Below are positions 23,767 through 34,889 of a stretch of 64,000 nucleotides of DNA, piece after piece (position 1 is the stretch's first letter; each line of letters begins with the position of its first letter). The DNA comes from Clonostachys chloroleuca. Its lineage: Eukaryota; Ascomycota; Sordariomycetes; Hypocreales; Bionectriaceae. The notes under the pieces were generated by a model, which saw nothing but the letters and a program-made list of their open reading frames with translations, was not told where the DNA came from and did no database searches. The stretch lies in contig JBANAY010000003.1 in the NCBI GenBank assembly GCA_037952775.1, positions 14,508,001 to 14,572,000 on the forward strand, read 5' to 3'. Both the position numbers and the translations under genes were made by a program.

Positions 23767-24334
23767 CTATGGCTCTCTCGCATTAGCCTTTGCGGCACCC
23801 TCAGGATCATGAGCCTGAACCTCAATCTCGATATTCATGTCTGGTCCGCCCCCTAGCCGCCTGATCTCGATACAAGTCCACGTGGCATGAGGAACAGGCA
23901 TGTACTTGAGAAAGTTGCGAACTATATGCTCCTGGACCTTATCGCTCAGATCAGTATAGTATGTGTTGATGCGAAAGACCTGCTCCACCTCTTGCCCCCC
24001 AGCGTCCTTGATAGTAAAATCGACATTAGCGAATGCCTGGTCAATTTCTTTGCTAATTTCCTTGTGAATGATGCCAGTGTCGGTGTCCCAACCTCCTATT
24101 CAGCGTCAGCAATCAACTTGACAGGGAGGAAAAGAGACAGATGCGCGATGTACCTTGGCCAGAGAGATGGATGATATCACCCAGTCGGACCGCCTGGATA
24201 TAATGGTAGTTGTCCCTGTTCCACACCCCTTGTTTCTTATAAGAGTATTTCCCAAGATGAGATATGTTTGTGCAGTGATAGTAAAGTGTGCAAAAGAAAA
24301 TAGTTACAGGATATGGAATTTGGCCTGAGATCAT
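23767..24334 (-). CDS. RidA/YjgF/UK114-family protein, apparently intact
   Basis: The first exon contains NRDNYHYIQAVRLGDIIHLS. The intron 24153-24096 (58 nt) joins SGQ to GGWDTDTGIIHKEISKEIDQ with the frame kept. AFANVDFTIKDAGG, RINTYYTDLSDKVQEHIVRN and PHATWTCIEIRRLGG follow, ending at TAG 23769-23767. This is the RidA trimer fold, whose members hydrolyse reactive enamine/imine intermediates or act in catabolic pathways. The start is uncertain. I chose ATG 24334 because it is the only in-frame ATG, but it gives an extension of about 20 odd hydrophobic residues before the usual family start, so a small 5' intron is possible. No stops interrupt it, unlike its neighbours. Site 4 lies about 195 bp upstream. 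Confidence 0.8.
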
Positions 24335-24528
24335 GTAGCGTTTTCCTCTAACAGGCGCTTCTTTTATACCAGGCGTTAGAGCTTTCACATTATTCCGCAA
24401 GTTGCCCCCCTGCAAGGAGATATCAACTCAAGGCTATGCATACTACCTAAACTCATAGCACAAAGGCGAGCAGCGACAAGGAAGCAGTGCAGCATCTCTC
24501 CGCCACTAGTGGGACACTTGCCCCAGTG

Positions 24529-24544
24529 CGGAATCTAGATTCCG
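24529..24544. promoter_or_regulatory. Cluster palindrome, site 4 (perfect)
   Basis: CGGAATCTAGATTCCG is a perfect 16-bp palindrome. It lies between the divergent RidA-like gene and the zinc-cluster regulator gene and could serve both. Confidence 0.65.
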
Positions 24545-24613
24545 CTGCGATTGATGCACCAAAAATTTGCGTCTTGTCGGAGCTGAAGGTCGGGTTGTCC
24601 GACAGCGCGGGAT

Positions 24614-24629
24614 AGGAATATGAATTCCT
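24614..24629. promoter_or_regulatory. Cluster palindrome, site 5 (outer bases changed)
   Basis: AGGAATATGAATTCCT has arms GGAAT and ATTCC that pair perfectly, but the outer CG pair is A/T. It lies just upstream of the regulator gene, suggesting autoregulation. Confidence 0.45.
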
Positions 24630-24780
24630 CTTCATACACCATCACCCCAACAGACTTCGTCAAGCTACGAGATCGATTGTGCCCTGTAGATTGCACTGCC
24701 GCAGACCGCCTGAGGGCGCAAGCTCTGACGAGACCGATTTGACCCATCCCCTTGTGGCTCCCAAGGGCCCGCTCTTGGCG

Positions 24781-27177
24781 ATGATCAACTCGGCTTCCCA
24801 AAGTAACGAGGCCCCGTTGTCTGCATCCTTGATACGGGCTGGAAGGCCCGGAGCCAGAACAAAGTATGTACCAAAGGCCTGCCAAGAGTGTCGCCGGCGG
24901 CGAGCAAAGGTCCGTGATCTAACAGCTATACATATTGCCTCTCGTTGCTGATATGCCTATTACTCCCCGATATAGTGTGGCGGAGAGAGGCCAAGCTGCT
25001 TACGATGCTGCGCGCTCCAGATAGCGTGCATATATACAACCAAGAGCGATGGACGGGGCACTGCGCAAAAGTTATATGTCTGTTTACTACAGACCTAAAT
25101 TGAATTTCTTGAGCGTATTCTGTTGTTTTATTCAATCGATATCGAATCTTCGGCTGCGTACTTGTCTCTGCGTCTCACACAGCTTCCAAAGATAAATACG
25201 GACTTAAACGTGGGGGCTGTCTGTTGCTCTTCCTCGCCCGAAAACCCTAGCCCTGCCTTGCAGGGAATTCTTACTGATGATGAGCCGCTCAACGTCGATG
25301 GAAATGGTGAAACAAGATATTTCGGATCGACAAGCGGCCGCCACAACCTCTGTCGCCAAGTTGGTCAGTATAAACCCCGGTATTGAATGATGGATATAAT
25401 AGCTGAAACTTCGCATAAGAAATACTTCTGCCTCCTTCGTCTGTGTTGCCCTCTGGCCATACTATACAAGCCACGGAACCCGGTGCTCAGTCAGAAGAGA
25501 ACTTAGAAAACCACCTTCTTGAGCTCTACTTTAGGTGGGAATAACCCTGGCTGTAAGTAGTTGATAAGATACTTTTCCGATGGAGTAGGAAAACTGGGGG
25601 ACGGTATTACAGCGATCTGCTGCTTAACTCTATCCTTGCTAATGGGAGCAGGTTTAGCGATCGTATCGATGTTCGTACAGATATTACTGATTCCAACTCG
25701 GCTGGTCGGGTATTCAAGGATAAGGATGAAGCCTTACTTTATGAAGAGTTGAGATATCCCGGTATAACTACTCTACAGGCATTGATAGTGCTAGGAACAG
25801 TCTGTATTGTGAGTATATTCTATGTCTTTCCTATATACTAATGTGTTTGTTTATAAATTCGACAGGCAGTGGGCTAAGATGCTACTGCTACGGGATGGAT
25901 GTATCATGGTATGGCTAATCGCCTGCTCTATGACTTGGGTCTTAATATTGACCCTAGAGTACTTCCAAACTCTTTATATCTAACTGCAGAAGAAGCTGAG
26001 TTGAGAAGGCAAATATATTGGTCTTTATATTGCGTTGATAAACTGGTATCTGGCTATACTGGCTGCGTCTGTATGATGTTGGTGCGTTTCTACTCTTCAA
26101 CTGCATCTGTTCTAATGATAATAGGTACTGACTCGTGATTAAAGGACTTGTAAGGTGCTGTGAATCTGCCCTAGTTCCCTATTGAGTTGCTGATAAGTAT
26201 TGACGGTGATGCCGACGGCCTAGCTAGGAGGTGTTGCCTAGTGTCTTTTTATAACTCCCTTATTTCTTTATGCAAAATTCTCGAGGAAATATTTATTAAG
26301 TTGTAAGTACATTTGGATAAGTATCTAGATCCTTCTTGTTCCTAATGGTTATTTTAGATATGCACCAAAGGATTTGGCATCTGAAGAGCAAAAGCGTGCT
26401 ATATTTGAAACTTGCAAACTATCTCTGAGAAGTTAGTTCTATGAGCTGTCCGAAGAGTTCAAGTTTCACAAGACTGCTACTCGAAAGGGGGTTCTTCCCC
26501 AAGTTATCGCCTTGCAAATGGTATACTATACCTCGGTTATATTGCTTGCTAAGCCTTTTATATCCAGATAACCAGTATATGAAGAAGATACACTAAAGTC
26601 AGGGCTGTCTAGTAATGGGTTTACCAAGACAGCGATTGCGCTCTACATAGGCGCTGCTCGTAAGGTGAGTGTTCTGTTAGACTAGTATCGCGAAGTGTTT
26701 GGCAGCTTTCGTCTTAGTCTAATTACACCTACCTATTCGAACTTATCAGCTACCCTGGCCTTGTTGAGCTCATGTTCTAAGACAAGCAATAGCACTATTA
26801 CAGCTAGTGGTACTCTTGAGCGTATTGGATTATGTTTGCAAACGCTAGCCGAATTGTCGATATTATGGACGCTAGTACGCAGATACTATAAGAGTCTCAG
26901 GAATTTGATTAAGGATAGAGGAATTGATATTCCTAACGCTAGCCAACAAATTCCAGTATCGGGTTTACTGAACGATAAATCCGTACTCGATTGGGCAGAT
27001 AACCACGATCCTAATATAGTTGGAAATCCTTCAGGTGAGGATATGAGTTGGTTGACCTGGCTTTCAACGATTGATACCGAGTGGGGGAATATCGAAGGTA
27101 TGGGACTATTTGGCCTACCTCTTGACATTGATCAGGAGGCACCGTATCCGTATGCCTCGTCTATGTCGTGGCAGTGA
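24781..27177 (+). pseudogene. Zn(II)2Cys6 + Fungal_trans regulator of the cluster, heavily RIP-mutated
   Basis: The ATG at 24781 is the likely start, though an in-frame upstream region begins near 24679. The zinc cluster is split by the intron 24910-24975: ACQECRRRRAK joins CGGERPSCLRCCALQIAC, giving all six Cys. A coiled-coil/linker follows (IEFLERILLFYSIDIESS), then the Fungal_trans domain with LLYEELRYPGITTLQALIVL, GWMYHGMANRLLYDLGLNID and AELRRQIYWSLYCVDKLVSG, and a C-terminus ending TGA at 27175-27177. In-frame stops are TAA 25096-25098, 25542-25544 and 25554-25556, one in AVG-DATATG near 25876, and more at 26430-26690. Most fall where Gln (CAA/CAG) is expected. It lies in the middle of the cluster and would be the natural partner of the CGG-N10-CCG sites. 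This copy cannot make protein. Confidence 0.75.
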
Positions 27178-27373
27178 GGTTTATGGAGGCAGTGGGAAAG
27201 AATTTGTCTATGTATTGCTCTTAGCTTGATAAAATAGATAATACGAGCTGACTAAGGAGAGAATGAAACAGCAAGTACCTAATACTACCGGGGGTTACTT
27301 TGGAAAGCGGCGGGTTTGGATATGTTCAATTATGCCTCCCCAGGGCCACCGGCTTATCAATGAGACGGTATCA

Positions 27374-28671
27374 TCAGCCATGCACGGGCATTTCGACCAC
27401 GACCTTACCAATAAGCTCGGCATCTCGAATCTTTTCCATGTACAACGGAACCTGACCTAGCTCAATTTTAGTTATGATCGGGTTAACTTGGCCGCTTTTA
27501 ACGTAGTGTATCATCTCCAATACCTCCCGGCGACCACCCATCAAGCTTCCTACGATTCGCAAGCTCCGCTCGACGAGAGATGGCAGAGGAATAGACAGTG
27601 TGTTTTCTCCGCGCGGAATACTGTCGTTCATTAGTAGCGAGCTCTTTCTAACGAGACTCAGATAATGTGATCATCGAGGACGAACGACCTACCCCACGCA
27701 GACTATTGATCCTCCATTACAGGCGAAAGTCTCTAGACCCTGAAAGCCTGACATTCAGCTCGAGGTAACAACTACTACATCCGCTGCTCGTGAAGTACCA
27801 GTGTTATTTCTTAGCCTGGTATATGATACAGCGATTTTACCAAAGCCGCAGGATCTTGGTCTTCTACAGCTGGTAGATGTATATCGTAAGCTATGACAGC
27901 GTGTTTGGGAGGGAAAGTATCAATCTTTGACTTTAAATTAACTCTAATAACTTTCAAGGCAAATACTCGTTTCGCTAACATGCTAACCAGATGTCCGATA
28001 CTACCAAGTATGCCTATAACAACCACGACGTCTCCCGGGCTTACGTTTGTATTGCGAATTGCTCTTAGTGCGGCTGAGCCGGAGTATAGCGTCGTACAGT
28101 ACTTTGACAAGTCCCCGTCACTCTCGGAGAGGCTGCTATGCAGTTCCATGAGGTACGATGTTGGAACAGCTATGAATTCTTGCAGCGTGCTGTTTCTGTG
28201 CTTGGGGATGTTGGACTGGCTTACGTACGATGTCTCTAGATTTTTAAGGCAGTAGGTGCAGTATCTATACGAGCTCGCTAAGAAACGTGTTGCAACTAGT
28301 TTTCCGGTCAGGGTGGAATCGCTCGACTTTATAACCCGACCTATTCCTTTATGGCCAGCGATGTGGTTATACGTTGGGTAGCCATCTTCAGAGCTAATAG
28401 AGAAACAGATGTCCTATGAAAGTCAGTGTTAGCGTGGAGTATTACTGGCTAGAAGTAAGAATAGTTAGGTATAAGATAGGGGAATAGCTGTGCTTCGGCA
28501 GATGCCAGTATAAATAATCTTGACTAAAGACTCACTCACAGTCGGCTCTGGTACCTCGATGCGAGTTAAGCTTAGATTAAGCTCCGGTCCCATCTCTTTT
28601 GTTATGATGGCCTGTTGGGAGCTAGGAAAATGCCCATTAGCTACTGGACACGGGATTTGGTTGTCTGCTAT
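27374..28671 (-). pseudogene. Zinc-dependent alcohol dehydrogenase, decayed
   Basis: The minus strand reads HFPSSQQAIITKEMGPELNL and LTRIEVPEPT, then an intron (about 28540-28410) and DICFSISSEDGYPTYNHIAG with HKGIGRVIK. Next come YCTYCLKNLETSYVSQSN, LYSGSAALRAIRNTNVSPGD and VVVVIGILGSIGHLVSMLAK (Rossmann GxGxxG altered), then DVVVVTSS-MSGFQGLETFAC with a TGA. After a frameshift, LRIVGSLMGGRREVLEMIHY runs to the stop at 27374. This is the order of yeast-type zinc ADHs. Signs of decay are many: GHE is GHK, structural-zinc Cys residues are Tyr or other, and the likely start is ATA at 28671-28669, one G-to-A step from ATG. It shares an upstream region with the GH3 gene. Confidence 0.72.
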
Positions 28672-29010
28672 GATCGTCCTTGCTGATAGGGTTGTGAAAT
28701 TTTGAGATGACTAACTTGCGCTGCTGTGCCCAGCTATCTGAGATAAATACTGTATAATTATGGACATTTCGCCGGTCGAAATCTGGGTAGCATACTTGCT
28801 GGTGCTGATCCGCATCGATTCCTACACCCGGTAGTCTACCTAGGATGGGTACATAGTAGCAGATAGGAATATACTTTCCACCTGCCAGACCAATGAACGC
28901 AGCAAAGACAATGTAGGCTTGTAAATTCCGGGGCGGAGCCTAGGTTCCTAGGGTGTTTCTCAGTGAGTGAGAAAAAGCTAATTGGGTACATCCACTCATG
29001 AAGGGGGACT

Positions 29011-29026
29011 AGGAATGTGAATTCCG
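29011..29026. promoter_or_regulatory. Cluster palindrome, site 6
   Basis: AGGAATGTGAATTCCG has GGAAT/ATTCC arms intact and one outer mismatch. It lies between the divergent ADH (start about 28671) and GH3 (start 29252) genes. Confidence 0.5.
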
Positions 29027-29251
29027 CCTGCCGCTCCGCTCCTGGACATTCCCACAATACTCTCCCCCGCAATCTGTTGTCCAGGGTTATTAATTGGTGG
29101 TGGCCCAATAAATATCCGGTGACTATAGGCGATGCTTGAGACGGTCTAGGGTGCCGTTTGATGCTGTACTGCCTCTTGAATCGAGTCCCTCTACGAGCAG
29201 CTTAATCAAGAGACAGACACGCTGCTACAGATCAACCGATAATTACTCGAT

Positions 29252-32072
29252 ATGGCTGAGAAAATCCAAAATTTGCTGACTCAGATGACTCTCCAGGAGA
29301 AGCTGCTTCTCCTGGCAGGAGAATGGACATGGCGGACGGTACAAATTCAAAGACTTAGCGTGCTAAAGCTCAAGGTGAACATCGCCCAAGCATACTTCTC
29401 AGTCAGCTGTTTATCATGCTGAATCCTGATGATTGTTATTATTCTAGGTTTCTGATGGTCCTAGTGGTGCCCGTGGTGAATCTTTGGGGAAAGCGTCCCA
29501 GCCACATTCTTTCCCAGCGGCGTCAGCTTGGGGGCTATATGGGATGTTGAACTTATGTATGAGATTGGGCAGGCCATTGCAGAGCAAGTAAGTCGGTAAT
29601 AACAGCTCGTATTGTTTGGATTCAAATATGCTCATATCTAAACTATAGACCAAGACAAAGTCGGCATCGGTTATTCTGGCTCCCACGATGTGCATCTATC
29701 GCCACCCGCTGGGCGGTTGCAACTTTGAGTCTTTCAGTGAAGACCCCTTTCTTATAGGTAAACTAGCCTCGGCATATGTTAAAGGAGTCCAATCGAGGGG
29801 TATCGGAGTAACTCCTAAACATTTTGTTGGTAGGTTACTATCGAAGCTCTACCTAATTGGCTTTCCGGCGTGCCTAATATTGATTACAGTAAACAACTAA
29901 GAAACCGACCGTTTCAAGTATAATACGGTTATCGCCCAGCGAGCTCTGTGCGAGGTTTACCTCCTCCCATTCCAGATGGTGGTCCGCGACGCTGACCCTT
30001 GGTGTATGATAGTGCTTATAATATGGTTAATAGCAAGTACTGCGATTTATCGAGAGAGCTCCTCGAAGGTATAGTCCGAAACGAATGGGGGTAGCAAGGT
30101 GTTATTATGAGCGATTGGGGAGGTACTAATATAACCGTTGAGGCAATAAACGCTGGCCTTGATCTCGAATTCCCAGGACCTCCGCTCAGAAGAAGTAAGT
30201 AACTATTGGCGAATGCCTTAACAGACAGTCGGATTGATCTTAACCAGGTTGAAAAATCGGCCGGACGGGTTCTGTGTCTTCTCCAAAGAACTGGTCGATT
30301 TGAATATGCGCCGGATGAGCCTGAATACTGCTAAAACGACGAGCAAACCCGCGAGCTTGTGCTGTGCGCTGTAACGGGAGGTATCGTTATACTTAAGAAT
30401 AAGGCTGGAGCGCTCCCTCTAAGACCGTCGGAGAGACTTAGAAGGATCGCTGTGCTTGGTCCCAATGCAAAGCGAGTTGTTGCTGGTGGAGGTGGTAGCT
30501 CATATATTAATGCGCCGTATTGGACAAACGTTTACGATTCGCTAAAGAAGGCCTTTGAAGGTTCTGGGACAGAGTTTGCATTTGCAACTGGTGCAAAAGT
30601 GCACCAACATTTGCCTGCGGCGCCTTTGCAAGTTCTGACGGATCCTGTGTCTGCAACTCCTGGAGCTGCCGTCGAGTGGCATCTCGGGCACGACTTGACC
30701 GGACAACCCCTGATTGTGACGTATATATAAGTGCTTTATAACGCTGCTATATATGTTCGCAGATTTCAAATATTGTTGGACTAACTGAATCTATAGCGAT
30801 GATCTTTATTATGTTTGTTTTGGAACGATACCACCCGAAATTGGAGTTTAAACAGGATACTCTTTTCGAGTTCGGACAATTCTCAGGCCATTATTATCAG
30901 GTCTATATCAACTGTCGCTAGTGAGTATTGGACTATCTACTATGAGTATCGATAGTAAAGTAGTCTTATCCCAATCCGGGTTAATCCATGAGCGAGCAGA
31001 GCTCTTCTTCCAGTATGGAAGTACTGAGGACAAATTCTCTTTAAATCTCGTGCAAGGACAGGACTATGAAGTACAGATCGACTATCATTCCCACGACCGA
31101 TAACTATACCCTGAGTACGAAGCTCTTATACTCCCTATGGAAGATAAGTTCCAAGGTATCAGGTTTGGTTATGAAGAGCAAGATGTTGAAGATTTACCTT
31201 CAAATGCAGCTACTATCGCCGCAGACTGTGACGCAGCTGTTGTGGTTGTCGGCCGAGACAAGGAGTGGGAAACGGAGGGCCAGGATATTCCGATGTTTGA
31301 ACTTCCGGGGCAACAAGTTCGGCTTATCCAAGGGGTCTCCAAGATTTGCAAACGGGTTATCGTCGTGGTCCAGACGGGCATACCCGTTGAGATGACAAAA
31401 TGGATTGATAGAGTTCAAGGAGTACTGTAGACATGGTATCAGGGACAGGAGCTGGGTAATGCTGCTGCCGTCATATTAACTGGCTCCCAAGATACCACCG
31501 GTCGGCTCCCCGTGACCTTTCCTAAGCAATTACCGGATTGTCCTGCCTATACATCCTTTTCCGGCGAACAAAAGACTATTTAATACAGCGAAGGAATTTT
31601 TATTAGGTACCGATGGTAGGATTTAACGGAAACAGCACTATTCTTCCCCATCGGATACGGCTTGTCGTACACCAAGTTTGCTTTGACTCCAATTGATATC
31701 AGTACGACGATACTCCGCAGAGAGACACGTCTGACCTTGACTGTGCGAGTGGACAATCTCGGCGGATTCAAGGGGCCCGGCCGGCAGACGGTTATTGCCT
31801 GGCTAGCCCCCAAAGGTATTACCACGCTACAGAGGCCAAAGAAGCAAGTTTGCGCATTTGCAAAGTCGGGCTCTCTTATTTCCGGAGAGAGCGTTAAGGT
31901 AAGGCTTGAAATAGATGTATATGCATTCGGAGTCTTTGATCCAGAGAAAAGCCTGTGGGTGGTGGACGCTAATACGCAGTTTGACATTTTGGTTGGTATG
32001 ACAGCAGTGGACATAACTCCCTGTTGGGCTGTCGAAGTACCCGAGGAAATTATATGGATACACAGGATATAA
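29252..32072 (+). pseudogene. GH3 beta-glucosidase, intron-containing, many stops
   Basis: The ATG at 29252 begins MAEKIQNLLTQMTLQEKLLL, and LAGEWTWRTV follows. The intron 29375-29447 leads to VSDGPSGARGES. After a 1-nt shift near 29483 come [50 protein letters not shown] (Asp of SDW is the catalytic nucleophile in GH3), [13 protein letters not shown], the C-terminal sandwich and PA14-like region, and LFFPIGYGLSYTKF near the end. The stop is at 32070. In-frame stops include 29898, 30092 (a Trp site, [11 protein letters not shown]), 30332, 31428, 31581 and 31617. A second frameshift lies near 30010. There is no signal peptide, so the parent enzyme would be intracellular, working on glucosides imported by the flanking permeases. 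Confidence 0.85.
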
Positions 32073-32467
32073 GCTTAAAATGGGCTATATGAAGATGTAG
32101 GAATTACTCTTGTGACAGTTGAAACTCTAAATAAAGACCTCTTCTTAATATTTTGCAAACCGGCGTGCTAGCATCCTCTCTGTATGCTCTATATAAAAGC
32201 TTCGCCTGGCTCGCTCGCAATCTCAATATAAAAAATAGTGCATCTGGCTATCACCACGCGATCTGGCGGGAAAACAGTAATGATATTCAAACGCTAAATT
32301 GAGCCGAATACTTACTTACCGATAGAGAAACAAACCCTCCATTTTCATGTTCCATTTGAAGTCCTTTCACATGATGTACCGGATCTCCCTGCTACCCTTA
32401 TTTCATACAGTGCTGAGACCGTCCGAGTGCATTAACCTGCTGCATCAAAAGCTCTTCTCAACTCCTT
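32073..32467. other. Gap between convergent genes
   Basis: 3' flanks of the GH3 gene (plus) and the second permease (minus). AT-rich, nothing recognised. Confidence 0.4.
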
Positions 32468-34212
32468 TCACTCGTCCTCCGCGCCAGCAGTAACTGTAGA
32501 AGCAGATTTGCTTTGCCCGGCCCCTTCTAAAATTTGATTCCTGGTCGGCGTTGCTGTATCTTCTCTATCAAATATAACTGCAATCTCCTCAAGAGTATGG
32601 CCTTTAGTCTCGGGGTAATAAAAGTAAATATTGAGCAAGCTAAGGATGAGTATAATAATATAAATGATGTAATATTTCCAACTGTGAAGTGGTTAGTATT
32701 ATACCTTCTAACGAGGGAATCTCCGTAGATTTTGATGGCACTCACGCAATTGCATCAAGCGCAATCGGGTTCGCAAAGACATTGAGAAAGGTCGATGTCT
32801 GACTGATGAGGTATGGAAGTGACAGACCACGTGCTCGTAGGTTATACGGCCAAATCTCAGCGGCATATACCATAAATAGAGGGGTACTGAGAGCATATGT
32901 TTAGCCTTTCCTGTTTCGTAGAGTCGATGAAGAGATGTTATTTACAATGCAATGTCATAACCGGCGTAGAAAATGAAAAGAAAAGGCACTACGGCAATTC
33001 CAATACTCTTCGAACCAGTCTCTGCAAATAACCCGGAAAAGGCAGTAACGAATATGTAGCTTACTAGCATGATGATGGTCGAGAGGAGGAATAGCTTCCG
33101 TTGACCCAGCAAATCGACAGAGAATGCCGTACCTACTGCCCAAATCAGGTTCTATATTTGCAGAAAACCGTTGATCAATGTTTGGTTTGTTACACTTGTG
33201 ATGCCAGCCTTGTTGAGAACCGTGGTAAGGTAGAATGCGACAACGCTATTACCACAACAGTTATGAAAGATGGCCAAGGTTACTGTAATGTAGAAATGGT
33301 GCTTAGTTCCCCTAGTTGAGAATAAATTACGCCAGCTGACGCTCTCTTTGACCTGCTTTTCCAGAGCCAGAGTAGCCACAATCTCTTCGAGCTCAATAGC
33401 CAGAAGCTCGTTATCTTTCCCTCCAGTATGGTACTTTGAGAGGATTTCTTTGGCTTTGTCCACTTTGCTAATGGAGACGTAGTATCGAGAACTCTCGGGA
33501 GAAAGGAGAAACCCAGGAAGGGCAATCGCAGGTATCAGGAGTTATAAAACAGAAGGGATTCTCCAGCCCCAACTACTTGTGTAGTTGCGGGTGCCTGTTA
33601 TGTATGTAAGCAGATTTGTTGTGTGTCCATGTGAAAGAGGCTTCGCTCACTATATGTCGTCCATGCCGCTAAGAGGGCACCCGGGTACCATCCGCAGCTA
33701 TAAAGTGCTGTGAGGATACCCCTGTGATAGGGGTAAGCTGTCTCAGTAATCAAGAGCCCGGTGGAAATGCTCAGCCATTGATCCGTGATACCAATAAATA
33801 ATCGGCGCATGATAAAAGTTATTGGGTTGTGAGCAGCGGTCTGTAGGACGACTCCTATTATCAACCTCAAATTGGCAATGTAAATGCCCGACTTTCTACC
33901 AAACTTCTGAACTGTCCATGCAGCTGGAAACAGGACGGCCAATGAACCCAAATTTGTGATGCCGTTGATAAAACCCAACCACGGCCCTGTGGGATGGTTC
34001 ATGAATTCCTGCCACGGAGTCAGAGCTTGTAGTCTGTTTATCATACTCCTATTATAGCCGTTGGCGGAGGCATACAGTATAATACTGAAGAGTAGAAGGT
34101 TGAGATTGCGCAGATGAGCCTTCTTGTACCAAGGCGTTTCGTCAGAGTGAAGAACGGCAGCTAGGGTTGGCGAGATTTCATCCCTTTTCCCTTTAGAATT
34201 TCTCTTCATCAT
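32468..34212 (-). pseudogene. MFS sugar transporter (lactose/hexose permease type), two stops
   Basis: ATG at 34212. The N-terminus is KAHLRNLNLLLFSIILYASA, then GYNRSMINRLQALTPWQEFM. Signature-like PAAWTVQKFGRKSGIY precedes an intron at about 33653-33604 that joins TTYS to TRNYTSSWGWRIPSVL. Then come PESSRYYVSISKVDKAKEIL, the loop block VSWRNLFSTRGTKHHFYITV, and after further introns (about 32937-32893 and 32753-32696) TPLFMVYAAEIWPYNLRARG and FYYPETKGHTLEEIAVIFDR, ending TGA at 32470-32468. In-frame stops are TAA 33544-33542 (VL-LL, expected Gln) and TAG 33154-33152 (LQI-NLIWAV, probably Trp). Otherwise it reads through. It would import a sugar or glucoside for the neighbouring beta-glucosidase. 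Confidence 0.8.
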
Positions 34213-34830
34213 TTTGCCACGGAGGAATACGTCCTTTTTGTGAGCCTCGACAACAATGAAATACGGATGTTGATAACAAAAGGAACTGGAATTGGAATTG
34301 TTGAGCTAAGAATTGAAGGGTTCAAGCTTGATTTAAACCTGATGTATATCCACGGAAATCATTTATAAACGGCTGGATAGGGAAGCTGGGCCTCTTACAA
34401 CGCCTGCTTCTCGTTATTAAAACTAAATATGACGCAAGCCCGGTCCGGAATTTCGACTTCTCTACGGATGGAGCGATCAAAGGCCTTACCCAAAACATAC
34501 CACATACAAAGTACGGTAATTTGTGATTGAACGGTCCATTGTGTACCCTATAACGAAGACATTCTCTGGCATCAGAAACCAGATAATCAGAGAGACACTG
34601 AGCCACTGTAAAAACAAGGGCACGCCGAAATAGGCCTGGTGATGTGGTCCGTTTTGGCGATGGCATCATCTGCCACTTGCCCATATCGTTAACACGAGAA
34701 GACTAATATGGAGTTCCTACTGAAGTTGTTATGATGTCTCAAGTTGAAAAGGTATTTGGCACAAGATGCGATAAACAGGGTTGATGACACAATGACAGCT
34801 CATCTCACTGCATCTCCTATAGATGAAACC
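34213..34830. other. Upstream region of the second permease
   Basis: Long 5' flank with no recognised gene. A 120-codon minus ORF at 34322-34684 has no domain features. Confidence 0.4.
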
Positions 34831-34867
34831 CGGAATCTAAATACCGCCTCGCGGCATTTAGATTCCT
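34831..34867. promoter_or_regulatory. Double cluster palindrome inside a larger inverted repeat, site 7/8
   Basis: CGGAATCTAAATACCG (34831-34846) and CGGCATTTAGATTCCT (34852-34867) are two copies of the cluster site. They face each other so that the outer 16-bp arms form an inverted repeat with one mismatch around CTC. It lies about 620 bp upstream of the second permease. Confidence 0.5.
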
Positions 34868-34889
34868 GATTTTTTTGAAAGGTCAAGGT

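Noticed and set aside
17254..34212. A strand bias of the RIP-type stops (C-to-T on the plus strand)
   Set aside because: It looked strong at first, but the second permease and the GH3 gene carry the opposite type, and some Gln/Trp assignments are uncertain.
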